Assembly: GCF_036588685.1 (NCBI RefSeq)
Contig: NC_086386.1
Span: forward strand, 546,710 to 610,709
From: Mytilus trossulus
Taxonomy: Eukaryota > Mollusca > Bivalvia > Mytilida > Mytilidae
DNA: 64,000 nucleotides
Reading direction: 5' to 3'
The notes under the pieces were generated by a model. The model saw nothing but the letters and a program-made list of their open reading frames with translations. It made no database searches and was not told the origin of the DNA. The position numbers and the translations under genes are program-made. Position 1 is the stretch's first letter. Every line of letters begins with the position of its first letter. Below, piece by piece: positions 1 to 9,760 of this stretch.

Positions 1-229
1 TAGTTTTATGTAAAGCAGTAAATTTTGTCAATACAATTTGGATCTATAAGATTATTTACAGGGGTAAATAACATTCATATTCTCTAGTTATGGTTTAACT
101 ATGTAGTACTCAGCTATATCACCTAGAATTTAATTAAGTATATAGAGATAGTAGTTTACTACTTCTTATATGTTACATTCCCACGACTGACAGCCACTTG
201 CAAGTTAAACCCAGAACTCAACTGATTGT

Positions 230-1216
230 TCATTTGCTTTCCAAAAGTTGGGTTCTTTTAGCATGCAATGCATAGATCCAGTCTTTGCAGATTCGTTCTA
301 AATCTCTCTGCTGAGACACAGTTATAAGTTCGTTCCTAGAAACGTCAATCAAGAATTCGAGAAGATCCTCATCAGAATCAATTATACTGCAATAGGGTAT
401 TTGATTATCCTCTAGTAGGCATTTCAGTCTATTGTGATGAATTTTTCTCACAGAACTCAGACTTTCACACTTGATTAGAAAATGTTTATAATCTTCAGGT
501 CCTACCATGCATAATTTGCATTCTGCAGATTTTGTAACGTCAAAACGGTTGGTAATACTTTGGGTTTTGTAAGTTCCTGTAAGTATCCTGGATTTTATTA
601 TCCCTTTGCTAACATCTCTTTTATGATCTCTGACACTGCTCCAACAGAAGTTTGGTTTTTTAAAGTTCCAATTGTTAACTTCCATATATTTGAGCGTTGA
701 TTTACTTCTAGCAGTTTCGGTCCATCTATTTTTCCAGGTTTGGTCTATGACATCATGAGTCAATCTTTTCCAATTTTTCTCCGGATTTAGTATAATCTCA
801 TGTGCGGATGGAAGATCATAAGATTTGAGAGTTTTGTCCACATTTATGTACCAACTATTTGATTTATCATCTTTTGTAGCTAGCTGTCTAATTCCAATTT
901 TACACTCGATTGAGTTGGGATCTTTCGATATTCTAAGAAATAAGGAAATGACGGCTTTATGTACAAGTTGCTCAATGGATTCAGCTCCGAGCAAGATATA
1001 GATAGCAGCATCTGCAGTTCTTTGTGGTAAAGATAGAATTTGCTTAAATGATTTTTTCTGAAAAGCTTCTAATTTTTGGATATCAGTTTTAGTAATGTTG
1101 AGAATTTCAATTCCATAGAGCATTCTTGGTATAACGTAAGTCCGCCATAGCTTATAAGATAATAGAGGATTTATACCATTTATTCCATGTAATCCAGCAC
1201 CTAATAGTGAATACAT
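230..1216 (-). pseudogene. LINE ORF2 C-terminal part, out of frame
   Basis: This is the continuation of the RT ORF in the -1 frame. It carries the post-RT region common in LINEs (W-R-T-Y-V-I-P-R-M-L-Y-G-I-E near residues 24-37) and a CCHC-type knuckle at C233, C236, H245 and C250. The frame opens in the -1 frame just after the seven-A run at 1261-1267. One A more there would make the two ORFs continuous, so a single-base loss is the simplest cause. It could instead be an assembly error. The natural stop is at 230. Confidence 0.8.
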
Positions 1217-1245
1217 TGTAGCTCTTGCAGCAGAGATTCTTTTCT

Positions 1246-3792
1246 CTACATTTGGATTATTTTTTTCTCTTGTCTTTCAATTCCTAAATGTTTGATGTTT
1301 TGCTTTTCCTCTATTTTTTCATTAAAAAGTTGAAGATTTATATCTTTATTCTTCTTGTTAATCATTAGAATTTCAGTTTTTTTGCTGTTTATCTTTACCC
1401 GATCGTTTTTGGTACAGTTTTCAATGATGCGGAGTTGGGTTGAGGCATCATGTTCTGAGCCAGCACATAGCATTATGTCATCTGCGCATGTTGGGCAACC
1501 CACATAATTCGTTCCAATTTTAATTCCTATGTTTGTGGATTCAAGAGTATCAAGGATATTTTTATTATAGGCCTTGTAAAAATTGGCAGAGAGAATTCCT
1601 CCTTGTTTGACTCCCTGCTCATTTACAAATGTTTCTGAGATGTATCCTTGAGATTTAACTTGTGTAGTTGTCTTGTTATATAGTTCCTTAATTAGTAACC
1701 ATGAAGCTCCATTAATTCCTTGATGATATAATTTCCAAAATAGGTGTATATGGTCTACCACGTCAAAAGCTTTTTCTGCATCCAGAGTTATTAGAATAAG
1801 ACACTCATTTTTATCTTTGGCTTCATTAATTGCTTCAGAGATGAGAAGAGCAATATTAATAGAGGATGCACCTTTAGTGAAGCCTTTCTGAAGCTTGTTT
1901 TGATGTTTATTTAGTGTACCCTCAATTCTGGCTGTAATACAAAGCTCCAAAATCTTACAAATGATGGAAATGACTGTGATGCCTCTATAATTGGATGGAA
2001 TAGTAGGGTCTTTGTCTTTTTTGTGGACAGGGGTCAGAAGACCTTTTTTGATGACTTCAGGTACATGCTTTGTATAGAATATATTGTTAATTAAGGTTAC
2101 CAGGAATTCAGTCAACTCTGTTCCACCATAAATTAGATGTTCTGCAGTTAAGCCTTCTACATCCCCAGCCTTTTTTCTTTTTAATATCGAAATACGCTCG
2201 GTGATTTCTGTTGAAGTAACAGGTTGAATTGTTATTTCTTGGTTTTCACAGATGTTGACGATGGTTTCCATGTCTAGCTTGACAAGATTATCATGACCAG
2301 TGTTGAAAAAAGGATTTGAATTGGTTTTGGCTAATTTTTCAAAGTGTTCTTTAAAGACATTATTTATCTCATTTGGAGTTGATGCTTCTTTTTCTTCAGT
2401 TCTAAGGGTGTGTGTGAAATGAGAAGAAGAAGATCGTTGAGTTTTAATAAGTCGAAAAAACAGATCCTTGTCCCTATCTGAAGCCATCATAATTTCTTCA
2501 TGTAGTTTAATTCTTTTGTCAGCGGTTTGTTGTCTTTGTATTGATCTGACCGAACGTTTCGTCTCTAGTCTCTTTAAGTTGTAAATATTATTTTTCGACG
2601 GAGGTGAACCAACCTTTTTCCACAGATAAAATGCCTTTTTTGACAGACCTACAGCTTTAGCAAGTTGTGGAGACCAGCTGATCTTCTTTTTTCTACTAAA
2701 TTTGGATTTCCTACGGGGATAGCTCAGATTTAAAGCATTAGTTAGACCAGATATTAGCTGGTTTGTAGCTTGTTCAATACCGTAAGGTGTTCTCATGTTC
2801 AGATATTTTCTATCTTTTAGTTCCTCCTTCAAATTTTGTTCATAACTTGTTTTATCAACCTTTTCCCAATTAATCTTAGTCACAATATCTCCACTTAGTT
2901 GTTTTTGAGCGGTCTGTAAACTAACAGAAAAATCAGCGGAGACGGGATAATGGTCTGATGTGTTATGACCTTCTTTTAGGATTTTCACCTGCATATAATC
3001 AGTTGACTCATCATCATTCTCTCTAGATTTTGTTAAAATGTAGTCTATCTGTGATTTTGAATCACCCTGATGGTACGTATGGTCTATAGGGTAGTTAGAT
3101 GGTAGCACTATTTGATTGTCCTTACAAAAGTTTTTAAATAGTTCATCTTGGGAGTCCTTGTAATGTCTATGAAATGAAGCATTAAAATCGCCGGCGATAA
3201 TAATTGAATGAGTTCCTTGATATTTCAGTAGTAATTCTTTTAAGATGTCCAAAGCTGCTCTATAAGCATCATGCCCTTTGTCGGTACCTCTCGAAGGGAG
3301 ATATACATTTATAAGACAGATTGGGTTTTTTGTGGTTGAAATTTCGATAGCCTGTATTCTGTTATCTCCATCAGGAAGTTGAGAAAACATATTTGACATG
3401 GACTTTCTATACAAAATTGCAATACCTCCATGGCCTCTTGGTCTACTGATTGGAGATAAGGGTTCATTATCATCAATTTGTCTCGAGAAAGTTATAAAAT
3501 CTGAATGATGTTGTTTCAATAATTCTTTTTCATAGTTAAAAAGCCAATGTTCTTGTATCAGTACAATATCATGTTTATCAAGAAGTTGATCAAAGTAGAT
3601 TTTGTTGGAATTAAAGCCTTTAATGTTGAAAGAAACAATTCGGAGCGGACTTGATTTTCTTAAAGTTATATCATTCTTGTCACAGGGGGTGCTATATCTG
3701 GGTCTAGGAGGAATGTTTGACCTTTGTCTAAAAAAGGATTGTAGATGTGTTGAACATTCTTGTTTGGAGGCAATCCTACTGTGGCAGAACAA
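1246..3792 (-). CDS. LINE ORF2: endonuclease / reverse transcriptase (main part)
   Basis: The open frame is 848 codons. Residues about 50-290 form an exonuclease-endonuclease-phosphatase fold: QEHW near 81, GDFN at 201-204, QIDYIL near 248 and SDH at 279-281. Residues about 580-840 form the reverse transcriptase, with LDAEKAFD at 670-677, GVKQGG near 727 and the catalytic box CADD at 769-772 (the usual Y is C). The frame opens at a TTG, and no ATG occurs until about residue 131, inside the endonuclease. Translation therefore probably enters from ORF1 by -1 frameshifting at 3729-3735, giving residue 22 onward. The frame hits TAG at 1246 after a run of seven A's; the continuation is at 230-1216. 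Confidence 0.85.
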   Translation of the reverse strand: MFCHSRIASKQECSTHLQSFFRQRSNIPPRPRYSTPCDKNDITLRKSSPLRIVSFNIKGFNSNKIYFDQLLDKHDIVLIQEHWLFNYEKELLKQHHSDFITFSRQIDDNEPLSPISRPRGHGGIAILYRKSMSNMFSQLPDGDNRIQAIEISTTKNPICLINVYLPSRGTDKGHDAYRAALDILKELLLKYQGTHSIIIAGDFNASFHRHYKDSQDELFKNFCKDNQIVLPSNYPIDHTYHQGDSKSQIDYILTKSRENDDESTDYMQVKILKEGHNTSDHYPVSADFSVSLQTAQKQLSGDIVTKINWEKVDKTSYEQNLKEELKDRKYLNMRTPYGIEQATNQLISGLTNALNLSYPRRKSKFSRKKKISWSPQLAKAVGLSKKAFYLWKKVGSPPSKNNIYNLKRLETKRSVRSIQRQQTADKRIKLHEEIMMASDRDKDLFFRLIKTQRSSSSHFTHTLRTEEKEASTPNEINNVFKEHFEKLAKTNSNPFFNTGHDNLVKLDMETIVNICENQEITIQPVTSTEITERISILKRKKAGDVEGLTAEHLIYGGTELTEFLVTLINNIFYTKHVPEVIKKGLLTPVHKKDKDPTIPSNYRGITVISIICKILELCITARIEGTLNKHQNKLQKGFTKGASSINIALLISEAINEAKDKNECLILITLDAEKAFDVVDHIHLFWKLYHQGINGASWLLIKELYNKTTTQVKSQGYISETFVNEQGVKQGGILSANFYKAYNKNILDTLESTNIGIKIGTNYVGCPTCADDIMLCAGSEHDASTQLRIIENCTKNDRVKINSKKTEILMINKKNKDINLQLFNEKIEEKQNIKHLGIERQEKKIIQM

Positions 3793-4610
3793 TTTTCTGA
3801 TATCCTTGTCTCACTCCTTTGTTCAACAGCAAAACAGTTTTTACTATTTGAGTTTTGGAAATTTGTTATGATATTGGGATCAGGATTTTTAGGATCAACA
3901 TATGGTTTTGCTGAATCTCTAGGTTGACCACTTTGTGAAGAATCATTCAGGTTTGCTTTCATTTCATTTCCTTTTCTGACAGCAAAACTGTTTTTACTAT
4001 CTCCTGTAGAACTGTTACTTATGACATTAGGAACATAAGAATAAGAATTTATGATATGCTCCGATACATCTTTATTAGTAGATGTGTTTATCTGTACCTT
4101 TCCTTGAGCAGATGACCTATGGTGAATTTGAGAATGAAGATGAGTAGATGGATTGACAGCAAAACTGTTATTACTATCTCCTGATGAACTGTTACTTGTG
4201 TCATTAGAAACGTAAGACTTTGTGATAAGCTCTGGGACAATTTTATTACTAGATGTGTCTGTCTGTACCTTTCCTTGAGTAGAGGGCATGTGGAGAATTT
4301 GAGAATGAGGATGAATTGATGGAGTGACAGCAATACTGTTATTACTATCAAATGGAGATAATTGTGTTGCAACTGCAGCTCTAGGATATATCATTTGTGG
4401 ATACTGGGCTTGCATGTGACTATTTGGCATGTTTTGTGAGGGTGCCATATGAGTTCTACTTGGTTGTATAAACAAATAAGGTGGTGGAGCTGGAACTGTC
4501 TGCTGGAATAAAGGATGAACTGGTTGTTGTAACCATTGGTTTTGCACTGGAGTTGGAGAAGGTTGTACATGTTGAGAGTGTATTGTATGTACAGGGCCTT
4601 GTTGGTTCAT
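3666..4610 (-). CDS. LINE ORF1, low-complexity Q/P/S/N-rich protein
   Basis: The frame is open from about 4688, but the first ATG is at 4610; the codon at 4688 is TTG. The N-terminal part is rich in Gln, Pro and His. The middle contains imperfect repeats of about 60 residues, each carrying an octamer of the type DSNNSFAV (variants DSNNSIAV, DSKNSFAV, NSKNCFAV). No CCHC knuckle or RRM is visible. Its position upstream of an EN-RT ORF makes it ORF1 of the LINE, where the usual role is RNA binding. Its last 69 bases lie beyond a TTTTTTA heptamer at which ribosomes could slip into ORF2. It ends in TAA at 3666. The function is inferred only from position. Confidence 0.65.
   Translation of the reverse strand: MNQQGPVHTIHSQHVQPSPTPVQNQWLQQPVHPLFQQTVPAPPPYLFIQPSRTHMAPSQNMPNSHMQAQYPQMIYPRAAVATQLSPFDSNNSIAVTPSIHPHSQILHMPSTQGKVQTDTSSNKIVPELITKSYVSNDTSNSSSGDSNNSFAVNPSTHLHSQIHHRSSAQGKVQINTSTNKDVSEHIINSYSYVPNVISNSSTGDSKNSFAVRKGNEMKANLNDSSQSGQPRDSAKPYVDPKNPDPNIITNFQNSNSKNCFAVEQRSETRISENCSATVGLPPNKNVQHIYNPFLDKGQTFLLDPDIAPPVTRMI
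3729..3735 (-). promoter_or_regulatory. Candidate -1 ribosomal frameshift site U UUU UUA
   Basis: On the minus strand the heptamer TTTTTTA is read in the ORF1 phase as CC[T TTT TTA]. This is the canonical X XXY YYZ arrangement. A -1 slip yields F-F-R-Q-R-S-N, exactly the ORF2 frame at residues 20-26. It lies 22 codons before the ORF1 stop. No strong downstream stem-loop was obvious; only a 4-bp GGTC/GACC pairing was seen. Confidence 0.6.
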
Positions 4611-4658
4611 ATGAAACTTGGGAACAGGTCTGGTTTTGATCGGATTTGTCCAAGCAGA

Positions 4659-4946
4659 AGTTAACTTTGTGGCAGGACCGGTTTCCAAGTTAACTTATGT
4701 TAACTTTATGACAGGACTGGTTCCGAAGTTAACTTATGTTAACTTATGACAGGACTGGTTTGAAGTTAACTTATATCAATAGCGGACCTGTTTCCAAGTT
4801 AACTTTTTGGCAGACATAAAAACAGTCCTAGGACCAAGTCCGCTTTTCAAGTTAACTAGATTTTGGTCCTAGGACTGGTCAGAGCAGTCCTATATTTGGT
4901 CACAGGTTAACTTTGACCAGTCCAAATGACTGGTTATCAAGTTAAC
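4659..4946. repeat. Ten GTTAAC palindromes in the LINE leader
   Basis: The hexamer GTTAAC, mostly as AAGTTAACTT, occurs about ten times in roughly 290 bases (near 4660, 4688, 4699, 4727, 4738, 4763, 4797, 4850, 4905 and 4940). It is interspersed with ACAGGACTGGT-like and GGTCCTAGGAC-like segments, also partly palindromic. This lies upstream of ORF1 and partly inside its non-ATG extension, where a LINE internal promoter would sit. Confidence 0.8.
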
Positions 4947-4960
4947 TTGCTGTACAGGTT

Positions 4961-5344
4961 AGGAGTGCACCCATCTGTAATTTACAATTTTGAAAGATGC
5001 TAAATCAAATGGTTTCAATCTACTTTAAGGTGGTACATAACACTACTGGGAGATAACTCTGTAAAGCTAAACATTTTAACAGTTGATGTAAAGTCTTCAA
5101 CAATGAACTTGTTTGTTAATGAGCTCCTTTATATAGGTCAAAACAATGAAATCATGTGCAGTCTTTAAATACTTTTTTTATGTATAGCTATACAATTATG
5201 TCGAATAAGACTAGTATTCTTATTTCACCTCATTTTAAAATTAAATCTATTTTCACAGACAGATGGACTATTTATAAAAAGATTATCACAAGTACGATGA
5301 ATAGAATTGAACAACACATGGTATAATATTTGGAAGAAAACAAA
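4961..5344. other. No gene recognised
   Basis: This is AT-rich sequence between the LINE leader and the YqaJ-like exon remnant. A 62-codon minus frame at 5225-5413 has no recognisable content beyond the overlap with that exon. Confidence 0.5.
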
Positions 5345-5633
5345 ACTGCTCTCCTCTTGACTATGTCGCCAGCGACTGATGCTGTCAACCTGTCTCGACG
5401 AAGAGCATGTCACCGTGAATCATTACTCTGGAGTCTGGTCATCACTTCTATGGTCCTTGTCTCATCCATACTGACTTGAATTGCATTGAAGCTTTATTCC
5501 TGTCTAAGGCAATTTGGACAGTGTTTATCATGACGTTATCTACTGGCAGTATTGGGAAGTCCTCATCTAAGATATTTACTATATAATGAGATGACAGCTT
5601 TTGTTGGTAACTTATTGCAGACCCTGTAGGAAA
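5345..5633 (-). pseudogene. YqaJ-like nuclease exon remnant (third exon seen)
   Basis: On the minus strand an acceptor TTTCCTACAG ends at 5634. The next bases continue in the phase left by the SWIM exon donor at 5821, across an intron of about 188 bp. The first frame runs to a TAG at 5450-5448. A second, overlapping frame then carries D-E-T-R-T-I-E-V-M-T-R-L-Q and R-R-D-R-L-T-A-S-V-A-G-D-I-V-K-R-R. This resembles the start of the YqaJ exonuclease domain (RLTAS motif) found in many molluscan SWIM/YqaJ proteins. The frame change and a TGA at 5412-5410, where the family normally has Trp, mark it as decayed. Confidence 0.6.
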
Positions 5634-5821
5634 TTATCCAAATTTTGTGTCTGTTTCTTGGCTAGAACTGCTTCAGCCAGATAATTAAATTACAGGTGAA
5701 AAATCCAGTTTTGACGGATTGTATAGAGTTGACCGGAGACCACGGGGTTGCCTATACGGAGATTTAGAATCATATCCACAAACAACCACATCATGAACTT
5801 GGCTGCCTTTCAGTTTCTAAC

Positions 5822-5998
5822 CTCTACGTATATGCCATGTCTGAAGCAAAGAAGTCTTCAAGATGTCAGATGGAATTGGTTTCAGATTTGAAACTTTCAT
5901 GTGTGCTAAAGTATAAAGAAGACCAGTAACATGGCCACATGTACCTGATTTTCCTATAGCACAGGAGCAATTGCTGGACTCTAAAGCAGGTCCTTCCA
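5822..5998 (-). pseudogene. SWIM zinc-finger exon of a YqaJ/SWIM-type gene
   Basis: The exon is bounded by an acceptor (ATCCTTAG, AG at 6000-5999) and a donor (GAG|GTTAGA, GT at 5821-5820). At 177 bp it is phase-symmetric (1-1). It encodes C-S-C, seven residues, then C-G-H: the CxC...CxH signature of a SWIM zinc finger. This is followed by T-W-H-I-R-R-G, close to the W-x-x-P-R-G stretch that follows SWIM in molluscan YqaJ-associated proteins. The exon itself is undamaged; the next exon is broken, so the locus is probably a pseudogene. Confidence 0.65.
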
Positions 5999-6077
5999 CT
6001 AAGGATATCCACAAAACAAGAAAAAGACACAAATTATAAATGTTCATTTTTTTGTAAACATAAAATAGATGAGGTAT

Positions 6078-6222
6078 AATTGCCAATGAGACAACTGTCC
6101 ACAGACATTAACGACTATAGGCACTTTTCGGCCTTCAACAATGAGCAAAGCCCATACTGCATAGTCCGCTATAAAGGATCAGAATATGACAATGTAAAAC
6201 AATTCAAACTAGAAAACAGCTT
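6078..6222 (+). repeat. Dispersed mussel-type repeat (GCCAATGAGACAAC family)
   Basis: The segment contains GCCAATGAGACAACTGTCC, GGCCTTCAACAATGAGCAA and ATGACAATGTAAAACAATTC in order. Reverse-orientation, diverged copies of the same family occur at about 7680-7815, 9412-9512 and 13425-13525. I recall this family as very common in mussel transcripts and genomes. It is probably a non-autonomous element; termini were not defined. Confidence 0.7.
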
Positions 6223-7050
6223 TCTTTGTTTATCCATAATATGCGTAACATACCAAAAATGTGTATGTAATATTGAAGATACAGCATGAACATTTATACA
6301 TATAGACTTCGTCACCATTTATTTATTGGTAATGTCAAATGTTAGATATAAGACAGGTAAATATTAATTATATATCTTGTGCTTATATGCTTTCCGTCAT
6401 TTGGGCTTGTTAGAATAACAAATAAAAATCAGGTAAAAAATATAAGGAACATTGAGTAATGGCTGTTTTAATAAACTTTATGTGGGATGATAGGAAGGAT
6501 AGTTCAAAAATTGAGTGTTGGTTACTGGTCTTTTTTCAGTATACGTCTATTACCGTTGTGCCAAATTATGTAAACAAATTGGTGCTTTGCTTGAATTAGC
6601 CCTAAATGTATTTGGGACAAGATCACAAATAAACAATGGAAATTGTATATACAAAAATGACAATTACACAAGGGCTTTAAATTTTGTTCATCATGTCATC
6701 TGATTTGTACTTGTGTGCTTTTTAAATTTTTCTCAGTGATGTCCTGCCATGGCTTTGTTTGAATTTGTTTGTTAGCTTTTTGGTCATGAATGTTTGTCTC
6801 TAATATTTAATTAACTGTGCATTTGTATTCAGATATCGCAGATCAAATTTATTCGTTCATTGTGTAATCATACGTTTTTTGATTGAGTTAAGTCTGCCTA
6901 TTGATATTTTATCGTATGTTTTTCTATGTTGTGATGTTATGCTATTGTATCAGAAAAGGGGAAAAGGTTTGGATCCATTAAAACGTTTAATCCCGCTGCA
7001 AATGTTTGCACCTGTCCTAAGTCAGGAATTTGATGTACAGTAGTAAAAAA

Positions 7051-7227
7051 ATTAACGGTACCAATTTTCTTGCACCAGATGCGCATTTCGACAATACATG
7101 TCTCTTCAGTGATGCTCGCGGCCAAAATATTTGAAATCCAAAGCTTATATAAAAGATGAAGAGCTATAATCCAAAAGGTCCAAAAAGTATAGCCAAATCC
7201 ATAAAAGGAATCAGAGCTTTGCATGAG
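7051..7227. repeat. Direct duplication, copy 1 of a 177-bp segment
   Basis: Bases 7051-7227 recur at 7401-7577 with an offset of exactly 350 bp and nearly no change. The segment begins ATTAACGGTACC and ends near CAGAGCTTTGCATGAG. I recall it as part of an abundant mussel repeat. The spacer contains a further part of it (CCACCAGCAGAGGCATCGAC). The conserved open frames in it are artefacts of the repeat. Confidence 0.85.
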
Positions 7228-7400
7228 GGAGATACATTCCTTAATTTATAATAATTTCTTGTATTTTATAACAGCAAATTTTAATAACACAAAAAATCCG
7301 TATGTTCATGCCAGTACCGAAGTACTGGCTACTGGGATGGTGATACCCTCGGGGACTAATAGTCCACCAGCAGAGGCATCGACCCAGTGGTAGTAATAAA

Positions 7401-7577
7401 ATTAACGGTACCAATTTTCTTGCACCAGATGCGCATTTCGACAATACATGTCTCTTCAGTGATGCTCGCGGCCAAAATATTTGAAATCCAAAGCTTATAT
7501 AAAAGATGAAGAGCTATAATCCAAAAGGTCCAAAAAGTATAGCCAAATCCATAAAAGGAATCAGAGCTTCGCATGAG
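7401..7577. repeat. Direct duplication, copy 2 of a 177-bp segment
   Basis: This matches 7051-7227 almost base for base (one T/C difference near the end). It suggests a tandem arrangement of a repeat of about 350 bp with a truncated second unit. Confidence 0.85.
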
Positions 7578-7679
7578 TTGTCGTTTGTTTATGTAATATA
7601 TACGTGTTTCTCGTTTTGTTTATAAAGATTGGACCGTTGGTTTTCCCGTTTGAATGGTTTTACACTAGTTATTTTGGGG

Positions 7680-7815
7680 CCCTTTAAAGCTTGTTGTTCG
7701 GTGTGAGCCAAGGCTCCGTGTTGAAGGCCGTACTTTAACCTATAATGGTTTACTTTTTAAATTGTTATTTGGATGGAGAGTTGTCTCATTGGCACTCACA
7801 CCTCATCTTCCTATA
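7680..7815 (-). repeat. Dispersed mussel-type repeat, second copy
   Basis: The plus strand carries GTGTTGAAGGCCGTAC and GGAGAGTTGTCTCATTGGCA. These are the reverse complement of the family seen at 6078-6222, diverged and partly truncated. Confidence 0.65.
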
Positions 7816-8026
7816 TCTATTTAGAACTAGAAGGGTGATATTTTCAACAAATAAAAATCCTAAAGGTCACTCACTGATAAATGAACAGAAGTAATGACAA
7901 GCAGAATGCTGATATTTAGTTAACTTATATAACTAACAAATAGATGATTATATGTTTTTTGGGACCATTTACTAAAACAAAAACTCAAACTGTCAACACA
8001 ATAAATGCACATCTATATATTTCCCG

Positions 8027-8100
8027 TCGAGGACTTGAACCTCAATCTCTTACCAGTGGTAAGTGTAATATACTAACAAGGTTTGTAAATATAGATTATG
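8027..8100 (-). other. Degenerate tRNA-like sequence
   Basis: On the minus strand, CCTTGTTAGTATA resembles a D-arm/A-box of tRNA-Asp type. A T-arm with stem GAGG/CCTC and 7-base loop TTCAAGT (B box GGTTCAAGTCC) follows at the right distance, ending CTCGACGGG. The anticodon arm does not fold properly (CTTACC...GGTAAG leaves a 3-base loop). It is therefore a pseudogene or a tRNA-derived SINE head, not a working tRNA. Confidence 0.35.
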
Positions 8101-8694
8101 CAGCATTGAACAGTTTAGGAGATATACATGTATTATCACCTTCCTTCAAAGTAGCAGTACACATAATGAACCTGAAAAAGTTTTAAATACAAAACATAAC
8201 AATAGGTCCTTATATAGCAGTAAGTAGCTTGCTCTTTGTTAAGAGTTGAGTTCTACATTAAGACCATATATACTGCAGCTTGAACTACATTGTCTTAGAT
8301 AGAAAATTGTCGCATTGGTACTCATGACACTTCTTTAAATAATATTGTGGTAGCCTACATGAAGGAGAAAAAAAACACCTTTCAAATGATTCTGTTTTAT
8401 TTTTGTTTGGTTTTAAGACAGATTATTGTAACATGAATTATATCTATTACCTCTATTTCATGAGGACTTTCATTCTTTTTTTGGGACCTGTGACATCTTG
8501 CTGTTACCATACAACCATTTCCAATTTAAGAACTGTAAACAAATTAAAACAATTTATGTAAGCATGCAAATCCAAATGTAACTGAAACTGATGTCAAGTC
8601 ACAGTGACCCTAAATAGTGTTCAATCCACCACTTTTATTCCCCTTTAAAAGTGTCCTGTACCAAGTCAGGAAGATGGCCATTGTTATGTTATTG

Positions 8695-8995
8695 TTCGTT
8701 TATGTGTGTGTTGCATTTTAACGTTGAGTGGTTTGTGTTTTCTCTTATTTTTGAGATATTGAGATAAGACGTGGCACGGTATTTGTCCATCCGTAATTCA
8801 TGTATTTGGTTTTCATGTTATATATTTTTTTATTCTCGTGGTGTTTTGTCTGATGTTTGGTCCGTTTCGGTGTTATGTCGTTTTTCTCCTCTTATATTTA
8901 ATGCGTTTCCCTCGGTTTTAGTTTGATACCCCGATTTTGTTTTTTGTCCATGGATTTATGAGTTTTGAACAGCGGTATACTACTGTTGCCTTTAT
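8695..8995 (-). repeat. Dispersed mussel repeat (AGGCAACAGTAGTATACCGC family), copy 1
   Basis: It is closely matched by 27765-28050. Shared blocks include GAGATAAGACGTGGCACGG, TTCTCGTGGT, GCGTTTCCCTCGGTTTTAG and GAACAGCGGTATACTACTGT. The minus-strand translation (K-G-N-S-S-I-P-L-F-K-T-H-K-S-M-D) is a repeat artefact, not a gene. Confidence 0.8.
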
Positions 8996-9411
8996 TTAAG
9001 ATTAACACATAATTGATTGATGTATGCATTAAGTCAAATTGCATTATTAAATACAAGTTATTTTTAAAGTATAAACAACACTGTATATCAAAAATGGAAT
9101 CAGTTTTAATGCACTGAATATGTTTCATAGAAATGAGTAACTGAAAAAAGTATGGATGGTACAGTGTATCTTTTGCCAGACCATTCGGCCACAAAGGAAA
9201 TTGAACTTTTTATTCTTCAGATAATAAAAAAAAAAACTGCATTCACAATATTTACGGACACATGTGCTTCATGCTGATAAAGGGTTAAATAAAAGAAAAG
9301 ACAAATAATTATGTACTGTACATTTGCATACCAAAATAGTGGTTGATTCTTCATCTAATGTCATATCAAGACTACACTTATTTGTCTCCAAAATTGACAG
9401 GATTTACTCAT

Positions 9412-9512
9412 TGTTGAAGGCCGAACGGTGACCTATAGTTGTGAAGTTCTGTGTCATGTTGTCTCTTATGGAGAGTTGACTGATTGGCAATCATACGTTT
9501 TAATTTACATCT
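9412..9512 (-). repeat. Dispersed mussel-type repeat, third copy
   Basis: TTGTTGAAGGCCGAACGGTG, GACCTATAGTTGTG and GGAGAGTTGACTGATTGGCA occur in the same order as the 7680 copy. Confidence 0.65.
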
Positions 9513-9544
9513 TTTTTTATATGTGGGTGATTTCAAGAAGCTGA

Positions 9545-9760
9545 TGCATATATTAGTGCGGTGACAGAAGTGTAAAAAGTCGTCTAGATCGCGAGTTTAA
9601 TCTCCCCAAATAACACACGGCTAAAAATGGTCTTAACTTAAAGACAAGTATGTCTTCTTTGGTTTTTGCCCTGTCGTCAGAATTTCGTACGGTCACATTT
9701 TTCTTAAAAGTCGTTTTAATGACTAGTAGTATATTGGAGAGTTTCAACCCCCCTTTTTCA
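9545..9760 (-). repeat. Repeat pair member 1 (GTCACCGCACTA family)
   Basis: The reverse complement shares GTGACC-TAC, TCTGACGACAGG, GGGGAGATTAAA and GTCACCGCACTA, in that order, with 14085-14260 on the plus strand. The two copies are thus inverted relative to each other. Confidence 0.55.

Larger units (their letters stand above)
1..4960 (-). mobile_element. LINE-type non-LTR retrotransposon, two ORFs, damaged
   Basis: Read on the minus strand the order is a motif-rich leader (about 4960-4611), ORF1, ORF2 with an apurinic-type endonuclease then reverse transcriptase, and a C-terminal zinc knuckle ending at 230. No LTRs are visible. The 3' end was not located: 1-229 is AT-rich and may be 3' UTR running off the window. 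One frame break lies near 1264, so this copy is probably inactive unless that is a sequencing error in an A run. The gene order and motifs fit Jockey/CR1-like LINEs, but the clade is not assigned. Confidence 0.85.
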
